From assembly GCA_027658995.1 (NCBI GenBank), contig JAQDQK010000006.1:1-64000 (forward strand): 64,000 nt of DNA, given 5' to 3'. Positions 55,815-64,000 of this stretch are shown piece after piece; the stretch's first letter is position 1; each line of letters opens with the position of its first letter. The position numbers and the translations under genes are program-made. The notes under the pieces were generated by a model. That model saw only the letters and a list, made by a program, of their open reading frames with translations. It did no database searches and was not told the origin of the DNA. The stretch is from Propionibacteriaceae bacterium AM104-82. GTDB taxonomy: Bacteria; Actinomycetota; Actinomycetes; Propionibacteriales; Propionibacteriaceae.

Positions 55815-55846
55815 AAGGCCGGGCGACCCGTGGGTCGCCCGGCCTT
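55815..55846. terminator. Bidirectional terminator between kinase and lacZ
   Basis: A long GC-rich perfect stem of 14 bp (55815-55828 with 55833-55846) with flanking AA and TT. It lies between the ends of two convergent genes. Confidence 0.8.
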
Positions 55847-55856
55847 CCGCTTCAGG

Positions 55857-58800
55857 TCAGCGCAGCCCGATGAAGGAGAACTGGAAGACCAGTTCCCCGT
55901 CGGCCGGGATCAGGAACTCGGGGTGCGTGCGCGCGCCCCACGAGTCGTCGCCACCGACGCCGCGGCGCGCCAGGGCGGGCCGGATGAAGGTGTTCTGGAT
56001 CGGCGGCAGGTCCACGTGGTGCGCCGCGTTCTCGATCTCGAAGGGGCTCCACGGCAGCGCCGAGAACTCCATGCCCGACGGCGAGGAGAAGCGAAGGCCC
56101 GCTCCCTTGCCGTTGGTCACCTCTGCCCACCGGACGCCGGTGCGGCTGCCGGCCTCCTGAGGCATCAGGTAGGGCGTCAGCAGGTCGGCGACGTCGGCGT
56201 CGTAGACCCCGACCCGCGCGCCTCCCCTGCGGTCGACGTAGCATTCGTCCGGCCCCTCGCCGTACCACCTGAGCTGCGAGTAGTCGGCGTCGATGGTGAA
56301 CAGCACCCCGAACTCCGGCAGGTCCGAAAGGCCGGCACCCGGCGTCAGGGTCTCGGTGACGTCGACCCTGCCGTCGCCGAAGACGCGGTACGACAGGTCG
56401 CAGCGGCTCTCGGGTCGGGTCGGGAGGGCGTAGTGGTAGGTGACCTCGACGCTGTCCTCGTGCGTGGTGATGGTCGGGTTCTCGCCCGGCACCAGGTTGG
56501 CGTAGCGGCTGGCGAGCAGCCAGTCGCCGTCCTCGAAGAACGAGCGCCAGCCCTTCTCGTTGGAGGTGGGCGCGTGCCAGAAGTTGGGCGTCGGGATCGC
56601 CTTGAGCAGTTCGCGGCCGCCGTCGCTCGTCATGCCGAAGCGGTAGGACTGCAGGCCGCCGAAGATCCGCGAGAACAGCGCGATGAAGTGATCGCCGCGC
56701 ACCCCGATGTTGTGGATGCCGTTGATCAGTTCCGGTGCCGCGCCGGGCGCGGCCTGCTCGGCACCCGGGACCTCCATGACGGCCTGCTCCCAGCCGACCT
56801 CCTGGCCTGCCGAGCCCCAGCGGGTGGCCTCGCGCAGCCGGTATGACACGTCGACGGTGTACTCCCCTGGCGCCTCGGGCAGGGCGAGCGGCAGCGGGTA
56901 GGAGACGGTCCCGCCGGGCGCGACGTCGGTCTCGAGCGTCGACTCGGCGAGCACCACCGACTCGCGGGCCAGCGTCACGACACAGTCGTACTCGGCCGTC
57001 GAGGTGAACAGCATCTTGTTGGTGATGGTGACCGCGTCGGCGGTGATGACGGTGCCGAAGCCCTGGTACAGGTAGGCGACCTCCTGCATCCGCGGCGTCG
57101 GCGTGTGGTCGGCGAACAGGATGCCGTTGCCGCAGAACTCGCCGTCGTGCGGCGCCTCTCCGCAGTCGCCTCCGTAGCCGAAGAACTTCTTCCCGTGCCT
57201 GTCGGTCAGGGCGATGGCCTGGTCGGAGAAGTCCCAGATGAAGCCGCCCTGGAACAGCGGGTCGCGCTCGGCCAGGTCGAGGTACTTGTCGACGGCGCCG
57301 AACGAGTTGCCCATCGCGTGGGCGTACTCGCACAGGATGAACGGCTTGTCGCGGTTTTCCTTGAGGAACGCCTCGATCTCATCGGCCGGGGTGTACATCC
57401 GCGAGACGACGTCGGTGGTGTCCGGGTAGCGCGGGTCCCAGTCGACGCCCTCGTAGTGCACGGGACGGGTGTCGCGCTCACGGAACCAGTTCGACACCTC
57501 GAACAGCGTCGACCCACCGAAGGACTCGTTGCCGCAGGACCACATCACGATGCTCGCGTGGTTCTTGTCGCGCTCGTACATCGAGGCGGCGCGGTCCATC
57601 AGTGCTGGCTTCCACTCGGGCAGGTCGCCCGGGACTGCCTCCTCGATGGGTCGCCCGAACTGCCGGATCCGGTCCCACAGGCCGTGCGTCTCGAGGTTCA
57701 TCTCGTCGATGACGTAGACGCCGTACTCGTCGCACAACTCGTAGAAGAAGGAGTTGTTCGGGTAGTGGCTGGTGCGCACCGAGTTGATGCCCGCCGCCTT
57801 GATCAGCTTGATGTCGGACTCGGTGGTCTCGCGGTCCATCACGCGGCCGTTGAGGCCGAACTCGTGCCGGTTGACGCCCTTGAACACGATCCGCTGGCCG
57901 TTGATCTTCAGGACGCCGTCCTCGATGCCGAAGCGGCGGATGCCGACCCGCTCGGGGACGACCTCGGTGACCTCGCCCGCGGCGTCGCGGACCTCGATGA
58001 TGAGCCGGTACAGGTGCGGGTCCTCGCCGCTCCACAGGTGCGGGTCGGTGACGGTGATGCTCAGCACGCCGTCCTCCCCCGCGGTCAGGTCGCCGACGCC
58101 CTCCAGTCGGGCCGCGACGCTGCCCTCGCCCTCCAACTGGTAGGCGAGCGTGACGACGGCCTCGCCGAGGTCGTCGGAGAGTTCGGCCCTGACGTCGACG
58201 TCCTCCAGGTGGGTCGCGGGGCGGCGGTACAGCACCACGTCGCGGAAGATGCCGGAGAAGCGGTAGAAGTCCTGGTCCTCGAGCCAGGAGGCGGCCGACC
58301 ACTTGAACACCTGCGCCGCGAGCTTGTTCTCGCCCGCCACGACGGCGTCGGTGAGGTCGAACTCCGACGGGGTGAAGGAGTCGCACGCGTAGCCGATGTA
58401 GGCGCCGTTGAGGTACACGGCGATGGCGGACTCGGCGCCCTTGAATGAGACGCTCAGCCGCTCACCTTCGCCGAGGGGCTCGTCGAGGGTGAACGTCGTC
58501 GCGTAGCTTCCGACCGGGTTGAACCTGGTCGGCACCTCGCCGATCTCCAGGTTCTCGTGCCCGTCCCACGGGTACTGCACGTTGGTGTACTGCGGCCGGT
58601 CGTAGCCCTGCAGTTGGATGTGCGACGGCACCGGGATGTCGTCCCACCCGGAGCAGTCGTAGTCGGGGCTCTCGAAGCCCTCGATGGTCGCGTCCGGGTT
58701 CTTGGCGTAGTGGAACTTCCACAACCCGTTCAGGTTGCGCTCGAAGCCACTGACGCCGGTGGCCGCCTCCCCCTCGCTGGCGAACCAGCGGTGATCGGAG

Positions 58801-58865
58801 TGCGCCGGCATCCGGTTGTCGGCGTAGTACGTCGGGTCCGCGAGGCGGCCACGTTCGAATGACAT
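55857..58865 (-). CDS. lacZ: GH2 beta-galactosidase
   Basis: LacZ-type enzyme of 1002 residues, near the E. coli length. Order: jelly-roll sugar-binding domain (about 40-215), immunoglobulin-like domain, TIM barrel and C-terminal beta-galactosidase small-chain domain (about 730-1000). Acid/base Glu447 in WSCGNES and nucleophile Glu513 in CEYAHAMGN are present. No signal peptide, so intracellular hydrolysis of imported disaccharides. Last gene of the transport operon, 18 bases after the permease. AGGAG lies 10 bases before the ATG. Confidence 0.95.
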   Translation of the reverse strand: MSFERGRLADPTYYADNRMPAHSDHRWFASEGEAATGVSGFERNLNGLWKFHYAKNPDATIEGFESPDYDCSGWDDIPVPSHIQLQGYDRPQYTNVQYPWDGHENLEIGEVPTRFNPVGSYATTFTLDEPLGEGERLSVSFKGAESAIAVYLNGAYIGYACDSFTPSEFDLTDAVVAGENKLAAQVFKWSAASWLEDQDFYRFSGIFRDVVLYRRPATHLEDVDVRAELSDDLGEAVVTLAYQLEGEGSVAARLEGVGDLTAGEDGVLSITVTDPHLWSGEDPHLYRLIIEVRDAAGEVTEVVPERVGIRRFGIEDGVLKINGQRIVFKGVNRHEFGLNGRVMDRETTESDIKLIKAAGINSVRTSHYPNNSFFYELCDEYGVYVIDEMNLETHGLWDRIRQFGRPIEEAVPGDLPEWKPALMDRAASMYERDKNHASIVMWSCGNESFGGSTLFEVSNWFRERDTRPVHYEGVDWDPRYPDTTDVVSRMYTPADEIEAFLKENRDKPFILCEYAHAMGNSFGAVDKYLDLAERDPLFQGGFIWDFSDQAIALTDRHGKKFFGYGGDCGEAPHDGEFCGNGILFADHTPTPRMQEVAYLYQGFGTVITADAVTITNKMLFTSTAEYDCVVTLARESVVLAESTLETDVAPGGTVSYPLPLALPEAPGEYTVDVSYRLREATRWGSAGQEVGWEQAVMEVPGAEQAAPGAAPELINGIHNIGVRGDHFIALFSRIFGGLQSYRFGMTSDGGRELLKAIPTPNFWHAPTSNEKGWRSFFEDGDWLLASRYANLVPGENPTITTHEDSVEVTYHYALPTRPESRCDLSYRVFGDGRVDVTETLTPGAGLSDLPEFGVLFTIDADYSQLRWYGEGPDECYVDRRGGARVGVYDADVADLLTPYLMPQEAGSRTGVRWAEVTNGKGAGLRFSSPSGMEFSALPWSPFEIENAAHHVDLPPIQNTFIRPALARRGVGGDDSWGARTHPEFLIPADGELVFQFSFIGLR

Positions 58866-58883
58866 TTGAGATGTGCTCCTAAC

Positions 58884-59705
58884 TCACTTGATGGCCCCGG
58901 TCATGCCAGCGGCGAAGCTGCGCTGCAGGACCAGGAAGATGATCATCGTCGGCAGTGAAGCCAACAGCACGGCGAGCATCAGCACGCCGTAGTTCGTGAC
59001 ATAGCCTGCGCTCAGGTTCGAGATGAGCATCGGCATGGTCTGGTACGCGTTGTCGAGCAGGATGACCTTCGGCCACAGGAAGTTGTTCCACGCCGTCATG
59101 AAGGTGATGACGGCGGCGGCCGCGTAGGTCGAGCGCATCGTGGGCATGTAGATGCGCACGAAGATCGCCAACTCGCTGAGCCCGTCGAGGCGCGCGGCCT
59201 CCAGGATCTCGTGCGGGAAGTTCCGCGACGCCTGCCTGAACAGCAGGATCAGGAAGGGCGTCGAGATGGCGGGAAGGATGACGGCGAACGTCGAGTTGAC
59301 CATGCCAGCGCTCGCGAAGAGGCGGAACAGCGGGATCATGGTCGCGGCGAACGGGATCATCATGGCGAGCAGCAGGACGCTCATCAGGACGTCCTTGCCC
59401 TTGGAGTGGTAGATCTCGAACCCGTAGCCCGCGATGGAACACACGATCAGGGCCGCGACGGTGGTCGCGACGGCGTTGACCGCCGAATACCACATGGCGG
59501 AGCCGAGGTCGGCCGCGCCGGTCAGCGCCTGGAAGTTCGCGATCAGGTTGCCGCCGGGCAGCAGCCGCGAGCCGAGCACGTCCTGGCTGGTGTTGGTCGA
59601 CGAGACGATCATGAAGTACAGCGGGAACAGCGAGAACAGCGCAAAGACGCTGAGGAACGCGTAACCCGGCACCTTGCGCCACTTGGTCCTAGTCACGCTT
59701 GTCAC
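58884..59705 (-). CDS. Sugar ABC transporter permease (MalG type)
   Basis: Inner permease subunit of a carbohydrate importer, 273 residues, six membrane segments, with the coupling EAA loop EAARLDGLSELAIFVRIYMP. GTG 59705 overlaps the end of the preceding permease gene by 17 bases; GTG 59696 is an alternative. By context the substrate is a beta-galactoside. Confidence 0.93.
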   Translation of the reverse strand: MTSVTRTKWRKVPGYAFLSVFALFSLFPLYFMIVSSTNTSQDVLGSRLLPGGNLIANFQALTGAADLGSAMWYSAVNAVATTVAALIVCSIAGYGFEIYHSKGKDVLMSVLLLAMMIPFAATMIPLFRLFASAGMVNSTFAVILPAISTPFLILLFRQASRNFPHEILEAARLDGLSELAIFVRIYMPTMRSTYAAAAVITFMTAWNNFLWPKVILLDNAYQTMPMLISNLSAGYVTNYGVLMLAVLLASLPTMIIFLVLQRSFAAGMTGAIK

Positions 59706-60654
59706 CCACCTTCATCTGCACGAATGCCAGCACGGCGACGAGGATCAGGATCACGTACGAGATCGCCGAGCCGTAGCCGACATTGGGGTTCTTCTGGAAG
59801 GACAGCTCGTAGAGGTAGTGGGACATGGTCATGGTCGTGTAGGCCGGACCGCCCTTCGTCAGGTTCCACGACTCGTCGAAGAGCTGCAGCGTGCCGTTGG
59901 TCGACATGATCGCCGTGAGCAGGATCATCGGCTTGAGCTGTGGGACGGTGACGTACCAGAACGTCTTGAATGCGCCTGCGCCGTCGACCTTCGCAGCCTC
60001 GATGCTGGAGTGGTCGATGTTCTGCAGGGCGGCGAGGTAGAAGACCATGTTGTAGCCCGTCCAGCGCCAGATCAGGCCGAGGATGATGACGAAGCGGGCG
60101 GTGCCGGTCTGGCCGAGCCAGTTCACCGGCTGGTCGATCAGGTGCAGGCCCTGCAGCATGTCGTTGATGAACCCGTCCGTTGCGAACAGGGTGCGGAAGA
60201 CCAGCGAGTAGGACACCAGCGAGACGGCGCACGGCAGGAAGATGGCGGTGCGCCAGAACCCCTTGAACCGCAGGGTGGGGTTGTTGAGCAGGTTGGCCAG
60301 GATCAGCGCGAGCACGAGCATGATCGGCACCTGGATGATCAGGTAGATGAAGGTGTTGCCGAGCGTCAGCTTGAACGTCTCGTCCTGCCAGAGGCGGGCG
60401 TAGTTGTACCAGAGGGGCTCTGCGAAGTTCAGCCTGAGGCCGCGTCCGGTCTTGAGAGACAGAATGAACGCCTCGATCATCGGCCAGAAGCTCATCACGG
60501 CGATCAGCGCCGCGGCCGGGATGAGGAAGCCCCAGCCCGTCAGGTTGCGTCGCCTCTCGGGCGACATGCGCGAACCGCCGGTCTTCCTTGACCGGCGAGC
60601 ACTAGGTGGGGCCGCTCCCTCCCCGGGGGCGGACTCGAGGGTTGTGGTGGACAC
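59689..60654 (-). CDS. Sugar ABC transporter permease (MalF type)
   Basis: Partner permease of 321 residues with a basic cytoplasmic tail (about 1-37), six membrane segments and the EAA loop EAAKVDGAGAFKTFWYVTVP. No ATPase gene is in the operon, so a shared MsiK-type ATPase encoded elsewhere probably powers it. Confidence 0.93.
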   Translation of the reverse strand: MSTTTLESAPGEGAAPPSARRSRKTGGSRMSPERRRNLTGWGFLIPAAALIAVMSFWPMIEAFILSLKTGRGLRLNFAEPLWYNYARLWQDETFKLTLGNTFIYLIIQVPIMLVLALILANLLNNPTLRFKGFWRTAIFLPCAVSLVSYSLVFRTLFATDGFINDMLQGLHLIDQPVNWLGQTGTARFVIILGLIWRWTGYNMVFYLAALQNIDHSSIEAAKVDGAGAFKTFWYVTVPQLKPMILLTAIMSTNGTLQLFDESWNLTKGGPAYTTMTMSHYLYELSFQKNPNVGYGSAISYVILILVAVLAFVQMKVGDKRD

Positions 60655-60685
60655 GAGTTTCTCCGTTCGTCGAGGACACTGCCGA

Positions 60686-60713
60686 GGGGCGGGCGCGTGG
60701 CTGCGCCCGCCCC
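60686..60713 (-). terminator. GC-rich hairpin between binding-protein and permease genes
   Basis: A perfect 11-bp stem with a six-base loop in the 72-base gap, without a T run. Such hairpins often protect or attenuate the transcript so that the binding protein is made in excess. Confidence 0.55.
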
Positions 60714-60726
60714 GAGGCTGGTGGCC

Positions 60727-62034
60727 TTACTTCATGGCGAATTCGACGGTCGACTGCGCCTCTGCGAGCGCCGACTTGGCGTCGGTGCCCTGGATGACCT
60801 TGGTCAGCGCTGCGCTGACCGCGTCACGGGCCTCGTAGTAGTAGACGCCCGTGTTGTTGATCGGGACCTCCTTGCCGAAGCCGACGACCATCTGGTAGAT
60901 CGGCTGGCCGCCGAAGAACTCCTGCGGCTCCGCGTAGACCTTGGAGTCGCCAGCGGGGATCCAGTAGGCGACGGCACCGGCCTTGGGAAGGATGGTGTCG
61001 TACAGCTCGGTCGAGCCTGCGAAGGTCGACTTCAGGAAGTCGGAGGCCAGCTTGAAGTCGCCCGTGGAGCTGATCGCCCAGGATGAGCCGCCGTTGGCGG
61101 AGAAGTTGGTCGCGCCGTCGACGCCGTCGAGCTTGGGAAGGTTGGTGATCTTCCACTTGCCGGACTGGTCGGTCGCGGTCTGGATGGTGCCGCTGATCCA
61201 GATGCCGTTGATGGTGCCCGCGACGCTGCCGTTGACGAACGAGCCGACGTACTCATCCCACGAGTTGACCTCGACCATGACGCCGGAGTCGACCAGTTCC
61301 TTGTAGGTCGCCACCGCGGCGTCGAGCTTGGCGTTGTCGGTGATGGTCGGGTTGCCTTCCTCATCGAACAGGCTGCCGCCCGCGCTCTGCAGCATCATCA
61401 TGATGAGGTCGGACGAGCCGGCCTGGCCGGAGAGAATCGGCTTCTTGGTCTTGGCGAGGATGTCCTTGCCCTGCTCGATGTACTTCGACCACGTGATGTC
61501 GGTGAAGTCGTCGACGGTGTAGCCGGCCTCCTCGAGCACGTCGGTGCGCAGCGCGGTGATGGCAGTGCCCGCGTCGAACGGCACGCCGTAGTTCTCGCCG
61601 TCGATGGTGGAGTACGCCTTCACCGAGTCGGGGAACTGGCTGAAGTCGACGCCCGAGTCCTTAAGCGAGGTGACCAGGTCCGGGTAGTTGATGACGTTCT
61701 TCTGGAAGGCGTTGTTCTGCATCAGGAAGATGTCTGGCAGGTCCTTGTAGCTGCCGGACTGCGCGATGGTGGTGAGCTTTGCCTGCAGGTCGTCCCAGGG
61801 GACCTCGGTGATCTCGAGCTTAAAGTCGGGGTGATCCTTCTGGTAGACCTTCTCGGCCTCCTGCATCGCGAAGATGTTGAACGCGGGGTCCCAGGTCCAG
61901 ACGGTCAGCGTCTGGTCGCCGTCGCCCTCGCCGCCTCCGGAGTTGTTGTTACCGCCGCCACCGCAGGCAGACAGCGCGAGGGACAGTGCGAGTAGGCCAG
62001 CGCCGAGCAGGGCTGGCAGCTTCCTCTTCTTCAT
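60727..62034 (-). CDS. Sugar ABC transporter substrate-binding lipoprotein
   Basis: Extracellular lipid-anchored receptor of 435 residues (cluster B solute-binding family). The signal peptide ends in lipobox LSAC near residue 24, followed by a Gly/Asn spacer. The mature part has LTVWTWDPAFNIF and the usual NYGVPFDAGTAI and AISSTGDFKLASDFLK regions. ATG 62034 (MKKRKLPALL) has AAGGA 8 bases upstream and starts a normal signal peptide; an in-frame upstream extension is rejected. First gene of the operon. Confidence 0.94.
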   Translation of the reverse strand: MKKRKLPALLGAGLLALSLALSACGGGGNNNSGGGEGDGDQTLTVWTWDPAFNIFAMQEAEKVYQKDHPDFKLEITEVPWDDLQAKLTTIAQSGSYKDLPDIFLMQNNAFQKNVINYPDLVTSLKDSGVDFSQFPDSVKAYSTIDGENYGVPFDAGTAITALRTDVLEEAGYTVDDFTDITWSKYIEQGKDILAKTKKPILSGQAGSSDLIMMMLQSAGGSLFDEEGNPTITDNAKLDAAVATYKELVDSGVMVEVNSWDEYVGSFVNGSVAGTINGIWISGTIQTATDQSGKWKITNLPKLDGVDGATNFSANGGSSWAISSTGDFKLASDFLKSTFAGSTELYDTILPKAGAVAYWIPAGDSKVYAEPQEFFGGQPIYQMVVGFGKEVPINNTGVYYYEARDAVSAALTKVIQGTDAKSALAEAQSTVEFAMK

Positions 62035-62140
62035 CGGGTGTTCCTTCTGTCGAATTCCTTGCCGACGAGCGGGTCGGCTCCGGTAACGCGTCGTTGCGGG
62101 AAAGCGGATGAGCTCCTCTTCGAGCAACACCATGATTTGT

Positions 62141-62158
62141 TTACGTTGCCAACCGTAA
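62141..62158. promoter_or_regulatory. Candidate LacI-family operator 1
   Basis: TTACGTTGCCAACCGTAA, an imperfect palindrome with TTACG/CGTAA ends and an inner GTTG-C-CAAC. It lies between the lacI-type gene and the transport operon. Confidence 0.45.
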
Positions 62159-62165
62159 CACTGGC

Positions 62166-62177
62166 CTGTCGCGACAG
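62166..62177. promoter_or_regulatory. Perfect 12-bp palindrome
   Basis: CTGTCGCGACAG with a central CG pair, typical of LacI-family sites or of another regulator. It lies 8 bases from candidate operator 1. Confidence 0.4.
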
Positions 62178-62197
62178 CCAAGGGGTCTTGCTATCAA

Positions 62198-62209
62198 ATC
62201 GGTAACGAT
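62198..62209. promoter_or_regulatory. Candidate LacI-family operator 2
   Basis: ATCGGTAACGAT, five of six base pairs symmetric. The sequence CGGTAACG recurs at 62081-62088, nearer the transport operon. It abuts a minus-strand TAGGAT (62208-62213) that could be a -10 box of the operon. Confidence 0.4.
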
Positions 62210-62321
62210 CCTACGCTTGTGGCGCTGGTTTCCCGCCCAAACGGGGGTTGCGCCGTCCTCGGGACCGAGTTTCCGGGCACCAAATGGCGACGTGAACACA
62301 CGCGTGGCTGACCGATCTTGA

Positions 62322-62327
62322 TAGGAT
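62322..62327 (+). promoter_or_regulatory. -10 box of lacI-type gene (leaderless)
   Basis: TAGGAT, 6 bases before the ATG, with no Shine-Dalgarno sequence between. Confidence 0.5.
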
Positions 62328-62333
62328 GGCGAC

Positions 62334-63365
62334 ATGGCCGCGACGACGAGGCGCACCCCTCCCACCAAGACGCCCTCGATCTCCGACGTTGCGCGTCTGG
62401 CGGGCGTCTCCGCGCAGACGGTCTCGCGCGTCTCCCGCGGCGCGACCGCGGTCAGCCCGGCCACCAAGGAGCGCGTGCTCCTTGCGATGTCGGAACTCGG
62501 CTACACCCCCAACCGCGCGGCTCGCGCGCTCCGCAACGGCGCCTACGGCAGCCTCGGGATCATCGCTCAGCAACTCGAGCGCACCGGCGACGCGCTGACC
62601 ACCACCGCGGTCGTGGCCGCAGCTCAGGAACTCGGCTACAGCGCCACCCTCGTCGAGGTCCGCAACCAGGACGCCGAGGAGATCAGCCAGGCGACCCAGC
62701 GCCTCTCGCACTCAGCGATCGACGGCCTGGTCATCATCGGCATCGACAACGCGGGCCTGGACGCCCTCACGCTTCCCGCGAACCTGCCGGTCGTCGTCGC
62801 GGACTCGCGCCTGATGGGGCGCTACCCCTCGGTGGTCGCCAACCAGATCCGCGGCATGCAGGACGCCGTCAACCACCTGCTCGATCTCGGCCACCGCCGG
62901 GTCGATCACGTCGCGGGCGCGGTGGATTCCCCGCCCACCGCCGTGCGGCTGGCGACGTGGCGTCGCTGCCTCACCGAGCGCGGCCTCGTCGCGCCGGAAC
63001 CGCACCACGGCGACTGGTCGGCGGAGTCGGGCTACCGGATCGGCCGACTGCTCGCGGCCGATCCCGAGGTGACGGCCGTCAGTTGCGCCAACGACGAGAT
63101 GGCGATCGGGGTGCTGCGCGCGATGCATGAGGCGGGCCGCAGCGTCCCGGGCGATGTGTCGGTCGTCGGCTTCGACGGCATCGCGCTCAGCGGGTACACC
63201 TATCCCCCGCTCACGACGGTGCGACAGGACTTTTCCCGCCTCGGCCACGAACTGGTCAACCAGTTGGTCAGCCAGATCAAGGGCACCTCCGGGAACCGGG
63301 CGCACCACCTGGTGATCCCGACCGAATTGACGGTGCGCGGCAGCACCGCGGCGCCGCGCCGCTGA
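62334..63365 (+). CDS. LacI-family transcriptional regulator
   Basis: A 343-residue repressor with an N-terminal helix-turn-helix (ISDVARLAGVSAQTVSRV, residues about 17-34), the hinge helix AARALRNG and a periplasmic-binding-protein-like sensor domain. It is divergent from the beta-galactoside transport operon, the likely target. The effector is probably a galactoside. Confidence 0.94.
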   Translation: MAATTRRTPPTKTPSISDVARLAGVSAQTVSRVSRGATAVSPATKERVLLAMSELGYTPNRAARALRNGAYGSLGIIAQQLERTGDALTTTAVVAAAQELGYSATLVEVRNQDAEEISQATQRLSHSAIDGLVIIGIDNAGLDALTLPANLPVVVADSRLMGRYPSVVANQIRGMQDAVNHLLDLGHRRVDHVAGAVDSPPTAVRLATWRRCLTERGLVAPEPHHGDWSAESGYRIGRLLAADPEVTAVSCANDEMAIGVLRAMHEAGRSVPGDVSVVGFDGIALSGYTYPPLTTVRQDFSRLGHELVNQLVSQIKGTSGNRAHHLVIPTELTVRGSTAAPRR

Positions 63366-63427
63366 CCCCTGCCCGACAAGCTCGTGACCGTCGCGCCTGC
63401 CACACTGGCACGTGGAGGTGGTCAACG

Positions 63428-64000
63428 ATGGAAGCTCTCGGTCCGCTACTGCTGGTGATCGGCGGGATGGTCGTCGCGGCCCTGATCGTGTGGGCGATCA
63501 TGCACCACCGATACGTGAAGTCCTTCGAGGACAAGGGGTGGGCCTACGAGGGCTCGCCGCCGATCTCGATCGCGCACGGCCTCAACGTCGCGCCCTTCGG
63601 CGTCGGCTTGGAGCGGGGCGTCAAGAAGCAGATCAGCGGCCCGGCGTCCGACGGGACCGCGTTCTCCGCGTTCATGTACCGGTCGAGCGCCTGGGATCCG
63701 GGCGACCTGGTCGTCACCATGAAACTGCCGCACTCGATGCCGCTGGCGGAGGTCCCCGCCGGTGGCCCCGTCCGCACGGCCGACCCGAGCTACGCAGCCG
63801 AACTTGCGCGGGCGCTCGGAGGGGCGACCAGGGACCTGACGGTCGACCACGACACGCTCGTGATGCTGCGGGTCAGCGACGATGCGGACGAACTCCAGAC
63901 CGCCGTCGACGCGCTGGCCGCCGCCCGCGCCGCGCTGCTCGCCAGCGCGGCAGCGGGGAGACAGGGGCCGACGCCGCCGCAGGGGCTCAGCTTCGCCGAG
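63428..64000 (+). CDS. Membrane protein, cut by the window edge
   Basis: ATG 63428 opens a frame that runs to the right edge without a stop (191 residues seen). One membrane segment (about 5-25) is followed by a soluble cytoplasmic region with a VNVAPFGVGLE-like stretch (LNVAPFGVGLERGVKKQISG) and helices rich in Ala. GGAGG lies 10 bases upstream. I do not recognise the family. Confidence 0.8.
   Translation, partial: MEALGPLLLVIGGMVVAALIVWAIMHHRYVKSFEDKGWAYEGSPPISIAHGLNVAPFGVGLERGVKKQISGPASDGTAFSAFMYRSSAWDPGDLVVTMKLPHSMPLAEVPAGGPVRTADPSYAAELARALGGATRDLTVDHDTLVMLRVSDDADELQTAVDALAAARAALLASAAAGRQGPTPPQGLSFAE

Noticed and set aside
62035..62181. In-frame upstream extension of the substrate-binding protein
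   Set aside because: It would bury the signal peptide; ATG 62034 starts a normal lipoprotein signal with a ribosome-binding site.

Overview
The window is high-GC actinobacterial chromosome, almost wholly coding, from the conserved cell-division and cell-wall region. The gene order resembles Mycobacterium tuberculosis blocks (pyk, pdtaR, polA, rpsA; wag31 to mraZ; metF, idsA2, pknL). MurE carries the DNPR motif of diaminopimelate-adding ligases. Layout and content suggest Propionibacteriales (a Propionibacteriaceae-like organism); the genus is an inference. Many genes start with GTG, and several appear to be transcribed leaderless, with a TANNNT -10 box 6-7 nt before the start codon.

1-14 kb: a type ISP restriction-modification gene that loses its C-terminal target-recognition part at the left edge; rpsA; a class F-like sortase; polA divergent from a PaaI-type thioesterase; an ANTAR response regulator; tRNA-Leu(CAA); pyk; rluD-like, lspA and a DksA/TraR zinc-finger gene. 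13.7-30.8 kb: the dcw cluster on the minus strand in transcription order mraZ, rsmH, ftsL, ftsI, murE, murF, mraY, murD, ftsW, murG, murC, ftsQ, ftsZ, sepF, divIVA, mostly with stop/start overlaps, headed by a five-repeat MraZ box. It lacks pgeF/ylmE between ftsZ and sepF and yggT between sepF and divIVA.

30.9-36.8 kb: a divergent MoxR, DUF58, TgpA-type transglutaminase, DUF3040 operon, then a CueP lipoprotein behind a CsoR-type palindrome, and a small HNH protein. 36.8-42.7 kb: a minus-strand operon DUF6504, SAV_6107-type HEPN, dnaE2, dinB (probably also HNH) behind a promoter with a perfect LexA box at the predicted transcription start: an SOS mutagenesis cassette without imuA/imuB.

42.9-55.8 kb: NADAR protein, a degenerate Rossmann protein, a CcdA/DsbA-like thiol-redox pair, HelD-type RNA polymerase recycling ATPase, metF divergent from a polyprenyl synthetase, a CtpE-like P-type ATPase, a diverged ThiE-like protein and a PASTA Ser/Thr kinase. 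55.8-64 kb: a beta-galactoside utilisation operon (substrate-binding protein, two permeases, GH2 beta-galactosidase; no ATPase gene) divergent from a LacI regulator, with several palindromes between them, then a membrane protein cut by the right edge.
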